A DNA stretch of 64,000 nucleotides from Takakia lepidozioides (GCA_030704615.1 CM060732.1:17792001-17856000), one strand, 5' to 3'. Shown: positions 44,901 through 56,300, numbered from the stretch's first letter. Notes: a model not told the origin generated them from the sequence alone. Made by a program: numbers and translations.

Positions 44901-45555
44901 TCTCGTTGCAAGTCCTCCCGTCCACCAACAAAAGATTTAAGTTTGCCCTCTCGCCCCAAGTTGGGCGATTCAAACATGCGATGAGTTGGAGCTGTCGATG
45001 ATACCACCAGCGTGCCGGGCTCGTCGTCACTCTGTGATTGACAAAAATCGTGAACACCAACAGTGGTGCAAAAAGCAGCAGCGCAACCACCATAGCAGCA
45101 ATCATGTAGCAAAAATGAAAACATAACAAGTTTAGGAAGTATGGAGAGCCATGCAACAACAATGAAAACAAATGCAACCATTGCCTAAGAATGACATGCA
45201 CAAGCAGCCTTCTCCAGAGCTGCCGGATTTGCACACGCATTGCAAACAATCTAAGGTTCAGTCAACTATCTAAAGTTCACTCATAAAGCAAAGCCAGGAT
45301 GAAGATGCAGAAACAAAGCGAGGTAACGAAGCGAAAGCAAAAAAGAAATCGAACAAACCGAAAGCAGAAGTGGCTTGCCTGAGAGTACTCGGCTTCAGTT
45401 GGCGCAGGTTGTGAGCAAGACACTGGAATCTCCTGCTGGAGCTTCAGTTTGGCCATGCGAGAGATTGGCCGTCGTCCGTAGTACAGAGCTTTCAACTTCC
45501 GCCGCGGTCTGGATCTGAGGTCTCTCTCAGGAGAGCCACGCCCTTCAGGCGGCAT
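38940..45555 (-). CDS. MT-2: ParB-like plus beta-class methyltransferase-like protein
   Basis: Ten minus-strand exons are inferred: 45379-45555, 43590-45031, 43282-43471, 42895-43179, 42684-42809, 42374-42588, 40165-41289, 39812-40076, 39529-39727 and 38940-39399 (about 1,490 residues). Four internal exons match MT-3 exons exactly or nearly in length (190, 285, 215 and 126 against 120 bp). The first intron would be GC-AG. Domains: basic/Ser-rich N-terminus; ParB/sulfiredoxin-like segment with VWDGNHRLLAW; helical middle; Lys-rich linker (KRTRKQ, PKKKK); LLDIPDG (motif IV position) followed by LLDDGGCVVVLA; RSPAFIQTLMETC (motif X) with LDLTCGTG (motif I) and FAFEPDT (motif II); acidic tail. 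One frame change lies at a run of eight G (40458-40465). It is likely nuclear, acting on DNA. Catalytic activity is unproven because motif IV is DIPDG, not DPPY. Confidence 0.65.
41315..42295. repeat. 190-bp tandem palindromic array in an MT-2 intron
   Basis: Paired monomers of about 95 bp give a period of 190 bp, repeated about five times between exons at 41289 and 42374. Each monomer is itself an imperfect hairpin: GGCTAAGTCCCT at one end, AGGGACTTAGCC at the other, with GGAACTGGAA ... GGCGCC ... TTTCCAGTTCC at the centre. Open frames across it are artefacts of the repeat. Confidence 0.9.
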
Positions 45556-45777
45556 AAGTCCCAGCCAAAAAGATCTCCTTTTTTGGGGTACATGCCTGGA
45601 ATACCATGTTAAGCCAAGTATAGCATGAGATTTAGGGTACGTGTCCAGGAAGCCATGCGTCGCCAGCCCGAATAATAAGCGACGGCCGTCGACATTTATT
45701 GCCCAACTGCGCAATTAAATGTCGGATGAAGCCCTCCATGTCGGAAGAAAATAGACGAAAACAGTCCCGGAATTTCC

Positions 45778-46834
45778 CTCACGCAGGTAATTCGGAAGCG
45801 CGCGGATGGAAATCCGGCGCCGAATTTCCATCCGCGCAGGTAGGGCGGTTCGCCAAATTTCCTTCAAGCAGGTAATTCGGATGCGCGCGGATGGAAATCC
45901 GGCGCCGAATTTCCATCCGCGCAGGTAATTCGGATGCGCGCGGATGGAAATCCGGCGCCGAATTTCCATCCGCGCAGGTAATTCGGATGCGCGCGGATGG
46001 AAATCCGGCGCCGAATTTCCATCCGCGTAGGATGGCGGTGCGCCAAATTTCCTTCAAGCAGGTAATTCGGATGCGCGCGGATGGAAATCCGGCGCCGAAT
46101 TTCCATCCGCGCAGGTAATTCGGATGCGCCCGGATGGAAATCCGGCGCCGAATTTCCATCCGCGCAGGTAGGGCGGTGCGCCAAATTTCCTTCAAGCAGG
46201 TAATTCGGATGCGCGCGGATGGAAATCCGGCGCCGAATTTCCATCCGCGCAGGTAATTCGGATGCGCCCGGATGGAAATCCGGCGCCGAATTTCCATCCG
46301 CGCAGGTAGGGCGGTGCGCCAAATTTCCTTCAAGCAGGTAATTCGGATGCGCGCGGATGGAAATCCGGCGCCGAATTTCCATCCGCGCAGGTAATTCGGA
46401 TGCGCGCGGATGGAAATCCGGCGCCGAATTTCCATCCGCGTAGGATGGCGGTGCGCCAAATTTCCTTCAAGCAGGTAATTCGGATGCGCGCGGATGGAAA
46501 TCCGGCGCCGAATTTCCATCCGCGCAGGTAATTCGGATGCGCGCGGATGGAAATCCGGCGCCGAATTTCCATCCGCGTAGGATGGCGGTGCGCCAAATTT
46601 CCTTCAAGCAGGTAATTCGGATGCGCGCGGATGGAAATCCGGCGCCGAATTTCCATCCGCGCAGGTAATTCGGATGCGCCCGGATGGAAATCCGGCGCCG
46701 AATTTCCATCCGCGCAGGTAGGGCGGTGCGCCAAATTTCCTTCAAGCAGGTAATTCGGATGCGCGCGGATGGAAATCCGGCGCCGAATTTCCATCCGCGC
46801 AGGTAGGGCGGTTCGCCAAATTTCCTTCCAGCAG
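45778..46834. repeat. GGCGCC palindrome array, left part (MT-2 side)
   Basis: About fifteen copies of a near-perfect palindrome: GCGCGGATGGAAATCC, then GGCGCC, then GAATTTCCATCCGCGC, spaced alternately about 52 and 85 bp by GCAGGTAATTCGGATG or by TAGGGCGGTGCGCCAAATTT spacers. It begins about 220 bp upstream of the MT-2 start. Long repetitive open frames on both strands are artefacts. Confidence 0.95.
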
Positions 46835-47294
46835 GTAATTCGGCGCCGAATTTTCATCCTGCAGGTAAGTCGGATCGGTGCCATATGGATATTCGGCGCC
46901 GAATTTCGATTCGCCATTTATTTCTGAGCGAGGAATTACCTCCGTGCAGGTAATTCCCATATAAGAATTACCTTCGTGCAGGTAATTCACATACAAGAAT
47001 TACCTTCATGCAGGTAATTTCCAGATGAGAATTACCTTTGTGCAGGTAATTCTGGACGAGGAATAAACATCGATTGGAATTACCTGCAGGAAGGTAATTG
47101 TCATCTGGAAATTACCTGCACAAAGGTAATTCTTGTATGCGAATTACCTGCACGAAGGTAATTCTTATATGGGAATTACCTGCACGAAGGTAATTCCTCG
47201 CTCAGAAATAAATGGCGAGTGGAAATCCGGCGCCGAATATCCATACGGCACCGATCCGACTTACCTGCTGGATGGAAATTCGGCGCCGAATTTC
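46835..47294. repeat. Large inverted repeat, 218-bp arms and 24-bp loop
   Basis: Arms 46835-47052 and 47077-47294 are near-perfect reverse complements. Each contains four GCAGGTAATT/AATTACCTGC units, the segment CTGAGCGAGGAATTACC or its complement, and two GGCGCC palindromes. The loop is 47053-47076. It sits at the symmetry centre between the left array (45.8-46.8 kb) and the right array (47.2-47.7 kb). Confidence 0.9.
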
Positions 47295-47700
47295 CATTCA
47301 TCCACGATTCGAATTACCTGCAGGATGGAAATTCGGCGCCGAATATCCATATGGCACCGATCCGACTTACCTGCTGGATGGAAATTCGGCGCCGAATTTC
47401 CATTCATCCACGATTCGAATTACCTGCAGGATGGAAATTCGGCGCCGAATATCCATATGGCACCGATCCGACTTACCTGCTGGATGGAAATTCGGCGCCG
47501 AATTTCCATTCATCCATGATTCGAATTACCTGCAGGATGGAAATTCGGCGCCGAATATCCATATGGCACCGATCCGACTTACCTGCTGGATGGAAATTCG
47601 GCGCCGAATCTCCATCCATCCGAGATTCCACTTACCTGCTGGATGGAAATTCGGCGCCGAATCTCCATCCGGGGGATGGTCTCTGTCGGAGAGGTGCCGC
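47219..47700. repeat. GGCGCC palindrome array, right part (MULE-A side)
   Basis: A unit of about 104 bp holds two palindromes (GGATGGAAATTCGGCGCC, completed by GAATTTCCATT, and a variant with GAATATCCATATGG) linked by GATCCGACTTACCTGC and CGATTCGAATTACCTGC. About four units are present, in inverse orientation to the left array. Confidence 0.9.
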
Positions 47701-48330
47701 CTCTCCGCCGCTCTGTTGGATATTCGGTGCCGAATTTCCGTCCCGGGGGTTGAAATATGACTGCCAGGTTCCGACCTCTCCCCCCTCCCCGACTTCATTG
47801 GAACGGCCCCGAATTGAAATTCGGCGCCGTTTTCTCATCTGTGGAGGTTTTTATGTCGGCCAGTTTTCGCTCTGACACGCCGACAACACTTCCTTTGGGG
47901 GGGCCCGGATGGAAATTCGGCGCCGAATGGCCGTCCAGGGGATGTTCTCTGTCGCACACTGGCCGGCCTCTGTGCCCCAGGCGACTTCATCCGGGCGTCC
48001 CCTGTTCGATATTCGTTGCCGAATTTCCGTCCGGGGGTTGAAATGTGACAGCCAACTGCAGGCCACTCCCCCCTCCCCGACTGCATCCGAATCGCCCCGG
48101 ATGGAAATTCGGCGCCGTTTTTTCCATCTGGGGATGTTTTTATGCCGTCCAGTTTTCGGCCTGACCCCCCGACACGACTCCCTTTGGGGGACCGGATGGA
48201 AATTCGGCGCCGAATCTCCATCCAGAAGATGTTATCTGTCGCACACACTCCGGCCTCTGCGCCCGAGGCGACTTCATCCGGGCTTCCTCTGTTGGATGTT
48301 GGGTGCCGAATTTCCATTCGGGGGTAGTAA
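47701..48330 (+). repeat. About 288-bp tandem repeat leading to MULE-A
   Basis: Units start at about 47718, 48007 and 48293 (GATATTCGGTGCCGAATTTC or variants, then GGGGGTTGAAAT.TGAC). Each contains further TTCGGCGCCG sites, more degenerate than in the arrays to the left. It ends about 290 bp before the MULE-A ATG and probably includes its promoter region. Confidence 0.8.
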
Positions 48331-48620
48331 TGTGACGGCACGGTGCCGGCTTATCCCCTTCAGCCGTCATCATCCGGACGGCCCCCCACTTTCTGACTGC
48401 ATACCGTTGGCAATTAGTGCGCAAAGACGAGGGGCCGCATTCCGGAGACAAGGTTCATTAACACTCTGACTGTGGATTTTTGAGATAGTTGGCTCCCTGG
48501 ATTTGGATCAGGCTTCGTCGCTCGGACAAATCGGCATCGCATTCATTCCCATCGCTGCACCCCCTTCTACCAGGGAGCTTCCCCGCACGCCATCCTGGCA
48601 GTCTTGTGTGCACATCTCCC

Positions 48621-51490
48621 ATGGCGGAAAACCCGAGCGCTACAGTGTACTGCCCTCCTCACGAGCATAGAGCTTCATTTCCGTGCAGAGGGGACACCTG
48701 CCGGGTGATGGAGAAATATCTGTGCGTTCGATACCACCTGAAACCGGGGTCGGTTTTTTTGGAGGAGGAAAGGAAGGACTCAAACGGCCTTGTTGTCGAG
48801 AGTATTGTTGTGCTCCACGATGATTTCGGCGATGGCAGGGAATGGCGAGTTCCACCATCGGACAGCGTCATATACAGGGCTGTTGGGGACTTCATTTGCC
48901 CGCCAAATGCACCGTCTATCCTGGCGCCTTCCACGAAACAATCCGCGAATCAGAGAGTGGGTACCTCAAAGAGAGAAGTCCGCAACGAAGTAAATCCAGA
49001 GCCGAACCCATCCATGAAGACGACCGAGAACCGGGTTGTTCACAACCTGTCCGACTCAGACGAGGTCATGGAAGTTCCGAGGTCGTCCTGGAGATCAGGC
49101 AAGTCCTCAATGGACGTCAGTGGAGGAGGGAGTCATATTCCCAGCACGAGCACCGCAGTTCGATCTATTCTAGAAATTCTGCGAGGGCTTCACCTGGAGG
49201 GACACCGGTCGGAGCTGGCCGGGCTGGACTACAGCAAGTTCGCAATTAAATCGGTTACATGTCTTCCCGCCGACGTCGACGGTAATGTCTTCTTTGAGTT
49301 CCCTCCTCGGGCGGACTACTCGAGGGCGTCCGGAATGTTGACAGATATGGATAGAAAACATGACGGTCATCCTTGGTGCGTTACCAAAACCACCAGCATG
49401 AAGATGCTTGATGGTGTGCGGGTGCGCTACGTTGTTTGTGCGGGCGCGTTGCGGTGTTTCTCCCCAACTTGCTTCCACTTTAAATCCAGAGGTCACAGGA
49501 ACGAGACCGATTGGACAGGCACAGCTCACCAACCATTTCGAGCTCAGGAGAAGGTTCCGAACTCCACATTTAAGTGTGCGCATTGCAAAGAACCACCACA
49601 CTGCATGTCTGTTTGTAATGCCAAGCAGTTCTATGTGTTGCACCGTTTCCCTGACCTCACCCGAGCTTGCATACACGTTGGTTCCCATTGTCACAAATTG
49701 GCGAGGGGGAACTCGCGGGAGGCTGCCCACGAAGCAGAGCAGCTCGTTCAGGAGGAGGTTAAGTTGAGACCGGGTGCCAAACCCAAACAGATACAGCTCC
49801 AAGCCGCCCATAAGATGGCATTGGCCAGAATTATGTCGGAAGACGGCTCGGATAGAGTTCCTCTCGACGAGAAGGAAATGGAGGCATTGCTCGAGTCGGT
49901 GTCCCACGTATGTTCACCGAATGTCCGAAACCACATTGTCTCTTGCAAACAGAAAATTGGGCGTGGCTCGGATATGCACTCCATTCTGGAGGTGAAGCGA
50001 CGATGTGGATATGACTACATTCATGGAAGTAGGTTTCCAGGACAAGGGACTGAGGCAGATCGTTGTTTCGTATTCAAAATGTCCACGTGTGGACCTGGCA
50101 GTGGCGTCGAACTGGTCGACAGGATGACGAGTGGGAACTTGTCAAACAGTTGGGTCATGTTCGACCATATCAAGCGAATTACAAATCACCAGTGGGTGAC
50201 AATGGGTGCACATGTCTACGACACCCACTGCAGGATGCTAATGACAATTGCTATTTGTGAGATGAAAGGAGAGGACACACAATCGGAGATGCTTCTTTGG
50301 CAGGGAATAAACGAACAGATGGCCAAGGCGGGATTGCCCCCTCCCAATTTCCGTGGTTTCATGGCGGACAGCGCACAAGCAAATTGGGCTGCCATCCGAA
50401 GGGTGTACGGGCAAGACCCCAATGTTCCCATGGAAGGCAAGGAGAGATCTTGTGGGTTCCACTTTCTGCAGAGCCTTTCGCAGTACACAACCAGGCTCGT
50501 GGCGCCAGATTTCAGAGAGGAGCACCGTTCCATGTGCCTTGCGTGGAAGCGCGCTCCCACCTTGGATGATGCAGAGACACAGTTTGCATGCATACGGGCT
50601 TGGTGGACATCGTCAGGTGCTGTAAGGAAATCAGACGAAGGAGCAATGGTCAGTTGGCTAGCATGGTGGCATTATCGTTTCCTCCAGTTCGGCGACTATA
50701 TGCGGGAGGTGAGTTGCACGAATTCGCGTCCCGTTGGATATTATTCTTGGCCATATTTGTAACTTGCTTGTAACCTCAACATGTGCTTGTGCAGGAAATG
50801 TGTCTCGACTCCGACACCGACATGCCCACGACAAACATGGCCGAATCAGTGCACTCTTCCTGGCGTGCCTCCTCTGCGGCGCATCTGGTGGACATCCTCA
50901 CTGCCACAACGGAGGACATTGTGAGGTCAATTATGCAGCAATGCAGGTACAACGAGTTCTTGAAAGGGAAACAGTGGGGCTTGGGGCCGGACAGGCAGGA
51001 AATGCTGATGCGGACTGCCTCCAGATCGAAGAATCCTCGGAAGTGGGCGGCGGCCTTGCGAGAGGGCCTTCGGGACACGCCATTGCTGCGAAGAGGCCAA
51101 CATTTGGAAGGAGATGTTCATACCCGTCCAGTGAGACGAAGACTTGACGAGGCACCTGGCGGAGAAGAGGATTCATGGCGAGCTGACAAGAATATTCGCA
51201 CGCTCCCTCGTGGTCCGGTGATGTTGTCCGAGGAGGTCTCGTCGAGCACCGGAAGTCCTGCACGTTCAAGATCGCCATCTCCTTTGAGCACAGGGCGCGT
51301 GCCCCGGCAACATAACGAGCCATCTGTAGTAAAGCAATACAACATTCCCATTGTGGAGACAAGAGTGTCGGAGTCACAGTGGAGAATTGCGAGGACATTG
51401 CCGGCATTTCGAGGGAAGTGTTGCGCCATCCGGGTGGATACGAGAGCACGCTGTGGTGAGATGATTCGGAGGAACCCACACGGTGCTGTA
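48621..51490 (+). pseudogene. MULE-A: Mutator-like transposase, 3' truncated
   Basis: Start at ATG 48621 (MAENPSATVY), chosen because MULE-B starts at the equivalent place. Exon 1 is 48621-50708, intron 50709-50794 (GTGAGT...GTGCAG), exon 2 from 50795. The protein has a Cys/His-rich region (HPWCVTKT, CFSPTCFHF, FKCAHC to CIHVGSHCH) and a DDE core with Asp in VMFDHIKRI (about residue 515), Asp in GFMADSAQANW (about 583) and Glu in TTNMAESVHSSWR (about 713). Then a basic linker and CCAIRVDTRARC. Homology to MULE-B stops after IRRNPHGAV at 51490, where the TGCTATTC terminus-like sequence begins, so the SWIM finger is lost. The upstream frame is otherwise open. Confidence 0.85.
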
Positions 51491-51720
51491 GGGGGTTGCT
51501 ATTCCATGAGCTCATGAGCGGGCATGGCTAACCCATGAGCCGCAAAGTAACACACTTCGAATTTCGGCAGATTTTTTTCGGGCCAAAAACTATAAAATAA
51601 TCAAAAATCGAAGATTTCCGCGCTCATGCTGGAAGTACTCCGCTCATGAGTACCAGTGTACGCTCATGACTTGGAGCCCAGGCTCATGGACCGCCAGGCC
51701 AGGTCATAGAATAACAGAAT
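51491..51720. repeat. Terminus-like sequence abutting MULE-A, copy 2; possible small insert
   Basis: GGGGGTTGCTATTCCATGAG starts exactly at the MULE-A break and is followed by CTCATGAGCGG and several CGCTCATG copies. An imperfect inverse (GGTCATAGAATAACAG) occurs at about 51704-51720 and could be the other end of a 230-bp insert, but the match is weak. MULE-A does not resume after it. Confidence 0.4.
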
Positions 51721-51729
51721 TCTGGGCAA

Positions 51730-52205
51730 TAACGGCACCGAAATTATCCCAGAGGCAGAGACGCAAGCGGAATTAGGATCCGGGTTTGCAGACTCCGAAA
51801 ACGCAATGGCGACCTATAACCGTGGATAGTACTATTGCAGAAGTGCAGGATGGTTGGTTATAACGAGGCCGTAATTGGGAACAGGAAAAGAAATAGCGCG
51901 CTGAAGGCTCGGGAGTGAAGCCAACAACGGTGAAAGTAATTGGGCTCTGCCAACCAAATACCCGGCTGCATCCTCCGGAATGCAGGCGATAACGGCGCCG
52001 AAATGGGCCCCGGAAACCAAATACTCGGCTGAAGCCACCGGAGAGCAGCCGATAACGGCGCCGAAATTGGGTCCGGAAACCAAATACCCGGCTGAAGGCT
52101 GGGGATTGCAACCAATAACGGCGCCGAAATTGACCTGCGGAAACAAAATTCTCGGCTGAAGCTTCCGCACTCCATGTAATAACGGCGCCGAAATTGGGCG
52201 TCGGA
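51730..52205. repeat. About 60-bp GGCGCC array upstream of the small gene
   Basis: About six units carry GATAACGGCGCCGAAATTGG, followed by CCGGAAACCAAATACCCGGC and TGAAGC. The first units are more diverged (AACGGCACCGAAATTATCC). It ends about 110 bp before the ATG at 52317. Confidence 0.9.
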
Positions 52206-52316
52206 GAGCAAATACCCGCCTTACGGTGAGGGAGGCCTTGCTCTCATTTTGCTCTTCACTCTTCTCTGTTGTGCCCATGTCCTCCCTGCTTTGAGTTCGT
52301 GTTGTGTCGTGAGGCC

Positions 52317-52868
52317 ATGTCGTGCCCGAATCACATCTATCGACGCCAGACGGGAGTCATTTTCCCGAAAGCAGACGACATCATTGTCTTCCTGGATGTT
52401 TACAGGGAAGATCCTCGACTTGTCCAGCTGAGAGCAATGGAGTTTCTTCCAGGATTGCACGACTCTCCTGGACCCCGGCTGGGGAGCAGGTGGTTCCTAC
52501 GCATCATGGACCTGGACTTTCCGCATGTGTGGGAGCCGAACAGATCACGCACAGCGTTGCTGTATCGCTGGAATTGTTGCGAGTGGACGTATGATGAGTG
52601 CATAGGTGAAAACTTTACGCGTGGACGGACTGGCTCGGAAAGTGGGGACATTCTCTTCAGTTATGAGGATGAGGAGGAGGGGAACACAGGGCCCACTGTG
52701 AAAATGTCCTTCTACCAAGGGGGCGCTATCGATAAACACGACATCCTCGTTAGTTTCAACCGGGCGACAGAAACCACTGACATTTTGTTCAAATATAGGC
52801 ACCCGGTCACTCAGGAGGTCCTTGAGAGGCCAGTTCGAGTTCCTTCTTCTTGGGCGAGGGGACCATAG
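52317..52868 (+). CDS. Small gene of locus B, unknown function
   Basis: ATG at 52317 opens 183 residues to TAG at 52866-52868. A longer frame from 52269 uses a non-ATG codon, so 52317 is preferred. The protein looks globular: GVIFPKADDIIVFLDVYRED, WFLRIMDLDFPHVWEP, LYRWNCCEWTYDECIG, acidic SYEDEEEG, then strand-like DILVSFNRATETTDILFKYR. No known domain is recognised. It has its own palindrome array directly upstream and is convergent with MULE-B, which suggests it is a third gene of the same element. Confidence 0.55.
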   Translation: MSCPNHIYRRQTGVIFPKADDIIVFLDVYREDPRLVQLRAMEFLPGLHDSPGPRLGSRWFLRIMDLDFPHVWEPNRSRTALLYRWNCCEWTYDECIGENFTRGRTGSESGDILFSYEDEEEGNTGPTVKMSFYQGGAIDKHDILVSFNRATETTDILFKYRHPVTQEVLERPVRVPSSWARGP

Positions 52869-53324
52869 GTCTTGCATGCTAGAGTAGACATGTTTCAACT
52901 TGCTGACACTCATGGCACATACATTTTCATTCAGAAATCAAGCAGCTTCCCTGTGCCATATGGGGAATATACAGGCTTCGATAATCTTCTGTTAATGTTA
53001 TTTGCAATTCACTGCCAGTATGCTGGGACGTGTCCTTTGTCGTATGGATTGTTGTTTGCACAAGGTGCAGTATGCAAATGCTGGAATGTGCAGTAGGACC
53101 CTTCCCACTGGGACACAGAACTAGCAATCTTGTAAAGGCATCACATTTGCAGAACAGTAACAATGTATTTGTAGCAAATTGGAGTCTTCTCATAAAGGTG
53201 GACGAAATTCACATGTAGCCATGGCGATGCGGCACCACCAAGTGTATAATTCCTCACAAAAAAATAGGGTGCAAGAAGATGAATGTAATATAATTGCCAC
53301 TAACTCCTTCCCGAATGTGGAATG
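52869..53324. other. Convergent spacer, no gene seen
   Basis: This lies between the stop of the small gene and the stop of MULE-B. It is AT-richer and has no palindrome sites. It probably holds both 3' untranslated regions. Confidence 0.4.
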
Positions 53325-56300
53325 TCAAGCAGTCCGACCAGTATCCTGCCGTAGGGCCTTGTGCAGCTCGTTGAAACTCAGTGTTGGAGCATGGATGAAG
53401 ACGTCCACTGCGGATATGCAACTCATGCGCTTCATAAAAATGTAATAAAGGTGTTTGCAGGGGACGTATGCTGCATTCCTCGATTCCATAACAAGGAAGT
53501 CCTCACAGTTACAAGCTGGGTACTGTGAAACCGTGATTGCATACACGACACTGCGCGCAGCAGACCCGGCTGTTGACAACTGAAATATGCGCCCCATCCC
53601 GGGGTGAGGAACATCCCTGCAACCTTGCACTATGCAGGGCATTGCAAGAGCGTTGGCCATCCTGGTGTCGTTCGCCTTTGTTGGTGGCCGCCGTCTTTTC
53701 AGTTTACCCCACCGATGGGTGGGCCAAGCTGCGGGGTCACCCACCGGTATGCGGGGCGAAGAGCTTCTCGTGGGAGGAGGATGACGATTGGGAATTGGAT
53801 TTCGTGGAACGTCTGTCCTCTCCACCAGTCGAAACCCTGCACTTCCTAGAGCGTCTGCCTCCTCCAGGGTAAGATCTGTACCACTTGCCACAGGCCAGAC
53901 TGCCGGTGGTTCAGGCATGCCTTGTACACCATACTTGGGCTTGCCGAACACACACGACATGATGTCGTGCCTGCAGAACCAAAACTCCTTCAGTGTGGCC
54001 TCCACAAACTTTGCGCACACAAATCTCCCTGTGAAGCAAGGGGCAGGCACACCGCCCTGCGGGCTCCTCCGAATCATCTCATTGCATCTCTGGTTGGTGT
54101 CGACACGAACAGCACAACATTTGCCACGAAATGTCGGACGGGTCCGTGCAATTCTCCACTGCGAGGCCGACACATCTCGCTCCACGATTGGAATGTTGTA
54201 TTGGGTAACGAAAACAGGAGCAGAATGCCCATCCTCGGCATGTTGTCCCGAGTCTGGCAGCGATTCATGGATGCTGCAGGAGAGGGGGTACGAGTCCTGC
54301 TTCGTGGAGGCGTGGGACGCAACATCGTTGCGCCCCGAGGTTGAGTGCGGATGTTCATATCTGATCTCCATGAATCCCCATCCCCTCCGGGCATGTCCTC
54401 AATTCTTCTCTTCACCGGCCGGCTGCGGACATCGCCCTCCAGGCAGTTCCCCCGACTGTGTAACGGCGTTGACCTTATAGTTTCCCGCAATGCAGCAGTC
54501 CATTTTTTGGGATCGGTCGAACGATGCGCCGCCCTCATCAGCATCTCTTGCCTGTCTGGTCCGATACCCCATTGCTTTCCTCCCAGAAACTGGTAGTAAT
54601 GAGATTGTTGCATGATGGCCCTCACAATATCTTCTGTTGTTGCTGTCAACATGTCAACGAGATGTGCTGCAGAGGAAGCACGCCAGGAAGAGTGCACCGA
54701 TTCGGCCATGTTCGTCGTCGGCATATCCGTGTCATCCTCCAAGCTCATGTCCTGTTGAAGGAAATTAGATATGTCACTGATTGTGGAGAATGTCCAAGCA
54801 CAAAACAGAACAATTGTCAAGTACAGAAATGTGTTACCTGTCTCATGTAGTCTCCAAACTGGCGGAATCTATAATGCCACCACGCAAGCCACGTTTGCAG
54901 TTCTGGCTGATCTTTCACATCCACTGCCCCTGAAGACACCCACCAGGCGCGTATGGTTGCAAACTCGGTCTCCGCCTCGTCGATGGAATTCGCATTTTTC
55001 CACGCTAGGCACATACTGATATGATCCTGCCGGTGGCGTGACGCCACGAACCTTTTCGTGTTTTGCGTCAAACTCTGCATGAAGTGGAACCCGCAAGATC
55101 TCTCCTTTCCTTCCATTGGAGTCTTTGGGTCGTCCCCATATACCCTCCTAACTGCAGCCCAGTTTGCCTGGGCATTGTCAGCCATGAAGCCCCTAAAATC
55201 GGGAGGGGGCAACTTGGCTCTCGCCATTTGCTCATTAATGCCGCGCCACATATGCAACTCCGAATCTGTGTCTTCTCCCTTCATTTCGCAGATAGCAATG
55301 GTCATCAACTTTCTGCAATGTGGGTCGTATACATGTGCCCCCATTGTCACCCAATCGTGGTTGGTAATTCGCCGGATGTGGTCAAACATGACCCAACAAT
55401 TTGAGAGGTCTCCACTGGTCATCCGCTTCACCAAATCGACGCCGCTCCCCGGTCCGCACGTTGACATCTTAAATATGAAGCACCTGTCCATCTCCGAGCC
55501 TTGACCAGGAAAGAAGCTGCCTTGGATGAAGTCGTAGCCGCATGTGCGTTTCACTTCCAAGATGGAGTGCATGTCTGATCCTCTTCCGATTCGTTTCTTG
55601 CAGCTGACAATGTGGTTCCTGACATTGGGGCTGCACACATGGGAGACAGCTTCCAGCAGGTCCTTCATGTCCCCCTCGCCCAGCTTCTCTCTTGTGCTTC
55701 CGTCCTCCGACATTATTCTGCCAATTGCAATCCTATGTGCCGATGCGAGCTGTATCTGCTTTGGTTTTGCACCCGGCCTCAACCTCACCTCCTCCTTGAT
55801 AATATCCTGGGCTTGTTGAAAAGCGACTCTGCAATTGCCTCTGGCGAGGGGGTGCTCATGCTTTCCGATGTGAATGCATGCTCTGGTGCACGCTGGGCCG
55901 ACGGTCCCGACGTAGTACTGCTTGGCGTTGCACACTGCCATGCACGTAGGGGCTGCGTTGCAATGGGCACACTTGAACGTCCCTGCAGGAACTCTACCTT
56001 GAGGCCAAAATGGGGTCGACGAATTGCCAATCCAGTCAGTCTCATTCCTGGTGCCTTTGCTAGTGTAATGGTAACATGTGCTCGAGAAACATTTAAGATG
56101 CCCAGCACACAATACATATCTCACTCGAACTCCATCACCCAGGTTGGACGATGAAGTTTTGGTGACACACCAAGGGTGGCCGTCATGTTTCCTGTTCATT
56201 CCTGCGAGCATGCCGTCTGGGCCTGCGCCTGCCGGCACTGGAGGGAACTCGTAGATAGCATTCCCATCCACAACATCAGGCAAAAATTCCACAGAATGGA

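Larger units (their letters stand above)
38940..51490. mobile_element. Locus A: candidate composite Mutator-like element (MT-2, arrays, MULE-A)
   Basis: A transposase gene and an MT gene are divergent from a central palindrome array. The same plan occurs at locus B with diverged sequences. Outer terminal inverted repeats and target duplications were not found, and MULE-A is cut at 51490, so true boundaries are unknown. The grouping is inference from the repeated arrangement. Confidence 0.45.

Noticed and set aside
45779-47875. Long arginine/isoleucine-rich open frames on both strands
   Set aside because: They are translations of the GGCGCC palindrome arrays, perfectly periodic and open on both strands; no start context or splice logic supports them as proteins.
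45778-48330. CRISPR-like array
   Set aside because: Repeats are palindromic and regular, but spacers are also repeated rather than unique, and the context is a eukaryotic transposon.
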